Of a stretch of 6,740 nt of DNA, positions 5,772 through 6,740 are shown one piece after another (the first letter of the stretch is position 1; each line of letters begins with the position of its first letter). Origin of the DNA: Campylobacteraceae bacterium (GTDB lineage: Bacteria; Campylobacterota; Campylobacteria; Campylobacterales; UBA6016); the NCBI GenBank assembly GCA_022758985.1, contig JAEMQC010000086.1, positions 1 to 6,740 on the forward strand. Reading direction: 5' to 3'. The position numbers were made by a program, and so were the translations under genes. A model generated the notes under the pieces. That model had not been told where the DNA came from, ran no database searches, and saw nothing but the letters and a program-made list of their open reading frames with translations.

Positions 5772-6740
5772 ATACACTCCTTACGGTGGGGCGGAGAATT
5801 ACCTGGCTAGGCTGATTGTCGCACTTAGAGATAAGGGGGTAGCTTTTCGTGTTTTTTCTACAAACTGGGTCGATGAAAATGCCCTCAAGATAAGCTCTCC
5901 AAAGTTTTTACCCTCGTTTTTGCGAATACTTAGCTTTGCCTACTATGCTTGCAGACAAAAAAGAGAAGACGAGCTACTTTTTTCGCTAGAACGCTTACCG
6001 TGCGCCGATGTGTACCGTGCCGGCGATGGTGTGCATAGGGCGTGGCTGGATGTGAGGCTTGTCTACGGCGAGAGCAAACTAGCGATATTCTCAAACCCTC
6101 TGCAAGCGGTATATCTATGGCTAGAGCGACGAACATTCCAAAACTCCCGCAAGATAATCGCAAACTCCAACTTTGTCAAAAACGATATCATCAAACATTA
6201 CGGCATTGAACCATCAAAAATATCGGTCGTCTATAACGGCGTATCGGCAAACACGCTTGATAGCGCAGAGTGCAAAGAGGTAGTATGTGCCGAGTTTGGC
6301 ATCTCGCAAGACAAAAAACTTATTCTATTCGTCGGTAGCGGCTTTGCCCGTAAAGGTGCGGCGGAGTTTTTGGAGCTTCTCTCAAAGCTAGGTAGAGATG
6401 ACTACGCCGCAATCATAGTGGGCAAAGAAAAAAAGATGCCCATTTATCAAAAAAAGGCAAAAGAGCTTGGCGTAAACGCTATTTTTACAGGCGCTAGAAA
6501 AGATGCAGATAGGTTTTATGCGGCGGCTGATATATTTTTGTTTCCGACCCGTTATGAGCCTTTTTCAAATGTATGCCTTGAGGCGATGGCCGGCGGGTGC
6601 GCCGTCATCACTACCGCACAAAACGGGGCGAGTGAGGCTCTTGAAGAAAAGTTTGTGATGAAAAATCCAAGAGATACGGATGTATTAAAGGTGCTTCATA
6701 GACTTCTTGACGATAGTGAATTTTTGGCCGAGGTAAAGGC
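5743..6740 (+). CDS. GT4-family glycosyltransferase (LPS core WaaG-like), 3'-truncated by the window edge
   Basis: A retaining GT-B glycosyltransferase, probably acting in LPS core or O-antigen assembly on the cytoplasmic side. The frame is open from ATG 5743 to the window end, giving 332 residues; the usual family length near 360-380 suggests only a short C-terminal part is missing. The start gives MQKIALARFKYTPYGGAENY, with the N-terminal GGAE loop (15-18) where the family expects it. Next come DVYRAGDGVHRAWL (89-102), IIANSNFVKNDI near 139-150, and VVYNGV near 162-167. The donor domain has FVGSGFARKG (196-205) with the phosphate-contacting R203/K204. The E-x7-E motif runs from E272 to E280 in YEPFSNVCLEAMAGG. 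The first 29 bases overlap the ligase gene in another frame. The GGAE loop and YRAGDG segment recall LPS core enzymes of the WaaG/RfaG type, but sugar specificity is not determined. Confidence 0.88.
   Translation, partial: MQKIALARFKYTPYGGAENYLARLIVALRDKGVAFRVFSTNWVDENALKISSPKFLPSFLRILSFAYYACRQKREDELLFSLERLPCADVYRAGDGVHRAWLDVRLVYGESKLAIFSNPLQAVYLWLERRTFQNSRKIIANSNFVKNDIIKHYGIEPSKISVVYNGVSANTLDSAECKEVVCAEFGISQDKKLILFVGSGFARKGAAEFLELLSKLGRDDYAAIIVGKEKKMPIYQKKAKELGVNAIFTGARKDADRFYAAADIFLFPTRYEPFSNVCLEAMAGGCAVITTAQNGASEALEEKFVMKNPRDTDVLKVLHRLLDDSEFLAEVK

Noticed and set aside
5930..6163. Minus-strand open frame of 77 codons near the right end
   Set aside because: The plus strand here encodes continuous glycosyltransferase sequence through to the E-x7-E motif, so the antisense frame is a shadow.
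1..6740. A novel defence, mobile or RNA-based system
   Set aside because: All but 66 bases is accounted for by six glycan-biosynthesis genes with recognisable motifs. No transposase, integrase, nuclease, repeat array or structured RNA was seen on either strand.

Overview
This window is a stretch of a surface-polysaccharide (LPS/O-antigen or capsule-like) biosynthesis locus. Six protein genes lie on the + strand: two run off the window ends and four are complete. I see no RNA genes, mobile elements, CRISPR arrays or long repeats. The organism is most likely a member of the Campylobacterota with moderate GC, for example a Campylobacter less AT-rich than C. jejuni, or a relative. This is an inference from the overall look of the Ugd protein, heavy AGA/ATA/AAA codon use, tightly overlapping genes, and a T-run/TG/TAAAAT promoter-like element without a clear -35 box. 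It is not proven by a marker gene.

Layout: (1) bases 1-638, the C-terminal two thirds of a GalE-type UDP-hexose 4-epimerase. (2) 635-1789, a GT4 (GT-B fold) glycosyltransferase whose ATG overlaps the galE stop (ATGA). (3) 1790-1855, a 66-base gap, the only intergenic spacer, with a plausible promoter. (4) 1856-3181, ugd, UDP-glucose 6-dehydrogenase, with a TTG start. (5) 3178-4431, a TviB/WbpO-type UDP-N-acetylhexosamine 6-dehydrogenase, with a GTG start overlapping the ugd stop (GTGA). (6) 4431-5771, a 12-TM WaaL/Wzy_C-type O-antigen ligase or polymerase, with ATG overlapping the previous stop (TGATG). (7) 5743 to the right edge, a second GT4 glycosyltransferase with a GGAE loop. It starts 29 bases inside the ligase gene and continues past the window.

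How they work together: GalE interconverts UDP-Glc/UDP-Gal, and possibly the N-acetyl forms. Ugd makes UDP-GlcA from UDP-Glc. The TviB-type enzyme makes a UDP-HexNAc uronic acid (UDP-GlcNAcA or UDP-GalNAcA). The two cytoplasmic glycosyltransferases use nucleotide sugars to build core or repeat-unit glycan. The membrane ligase/polymerase joins or polymerises the lipid-linked glycan on the periplasmic side. The locus predicts an acidic surface glycan containing hexuronic and/or HexNAc-uronic acids. This is a recognisable pathway; I found no evidence for a previously undescribed system, and the findings below are refinements.
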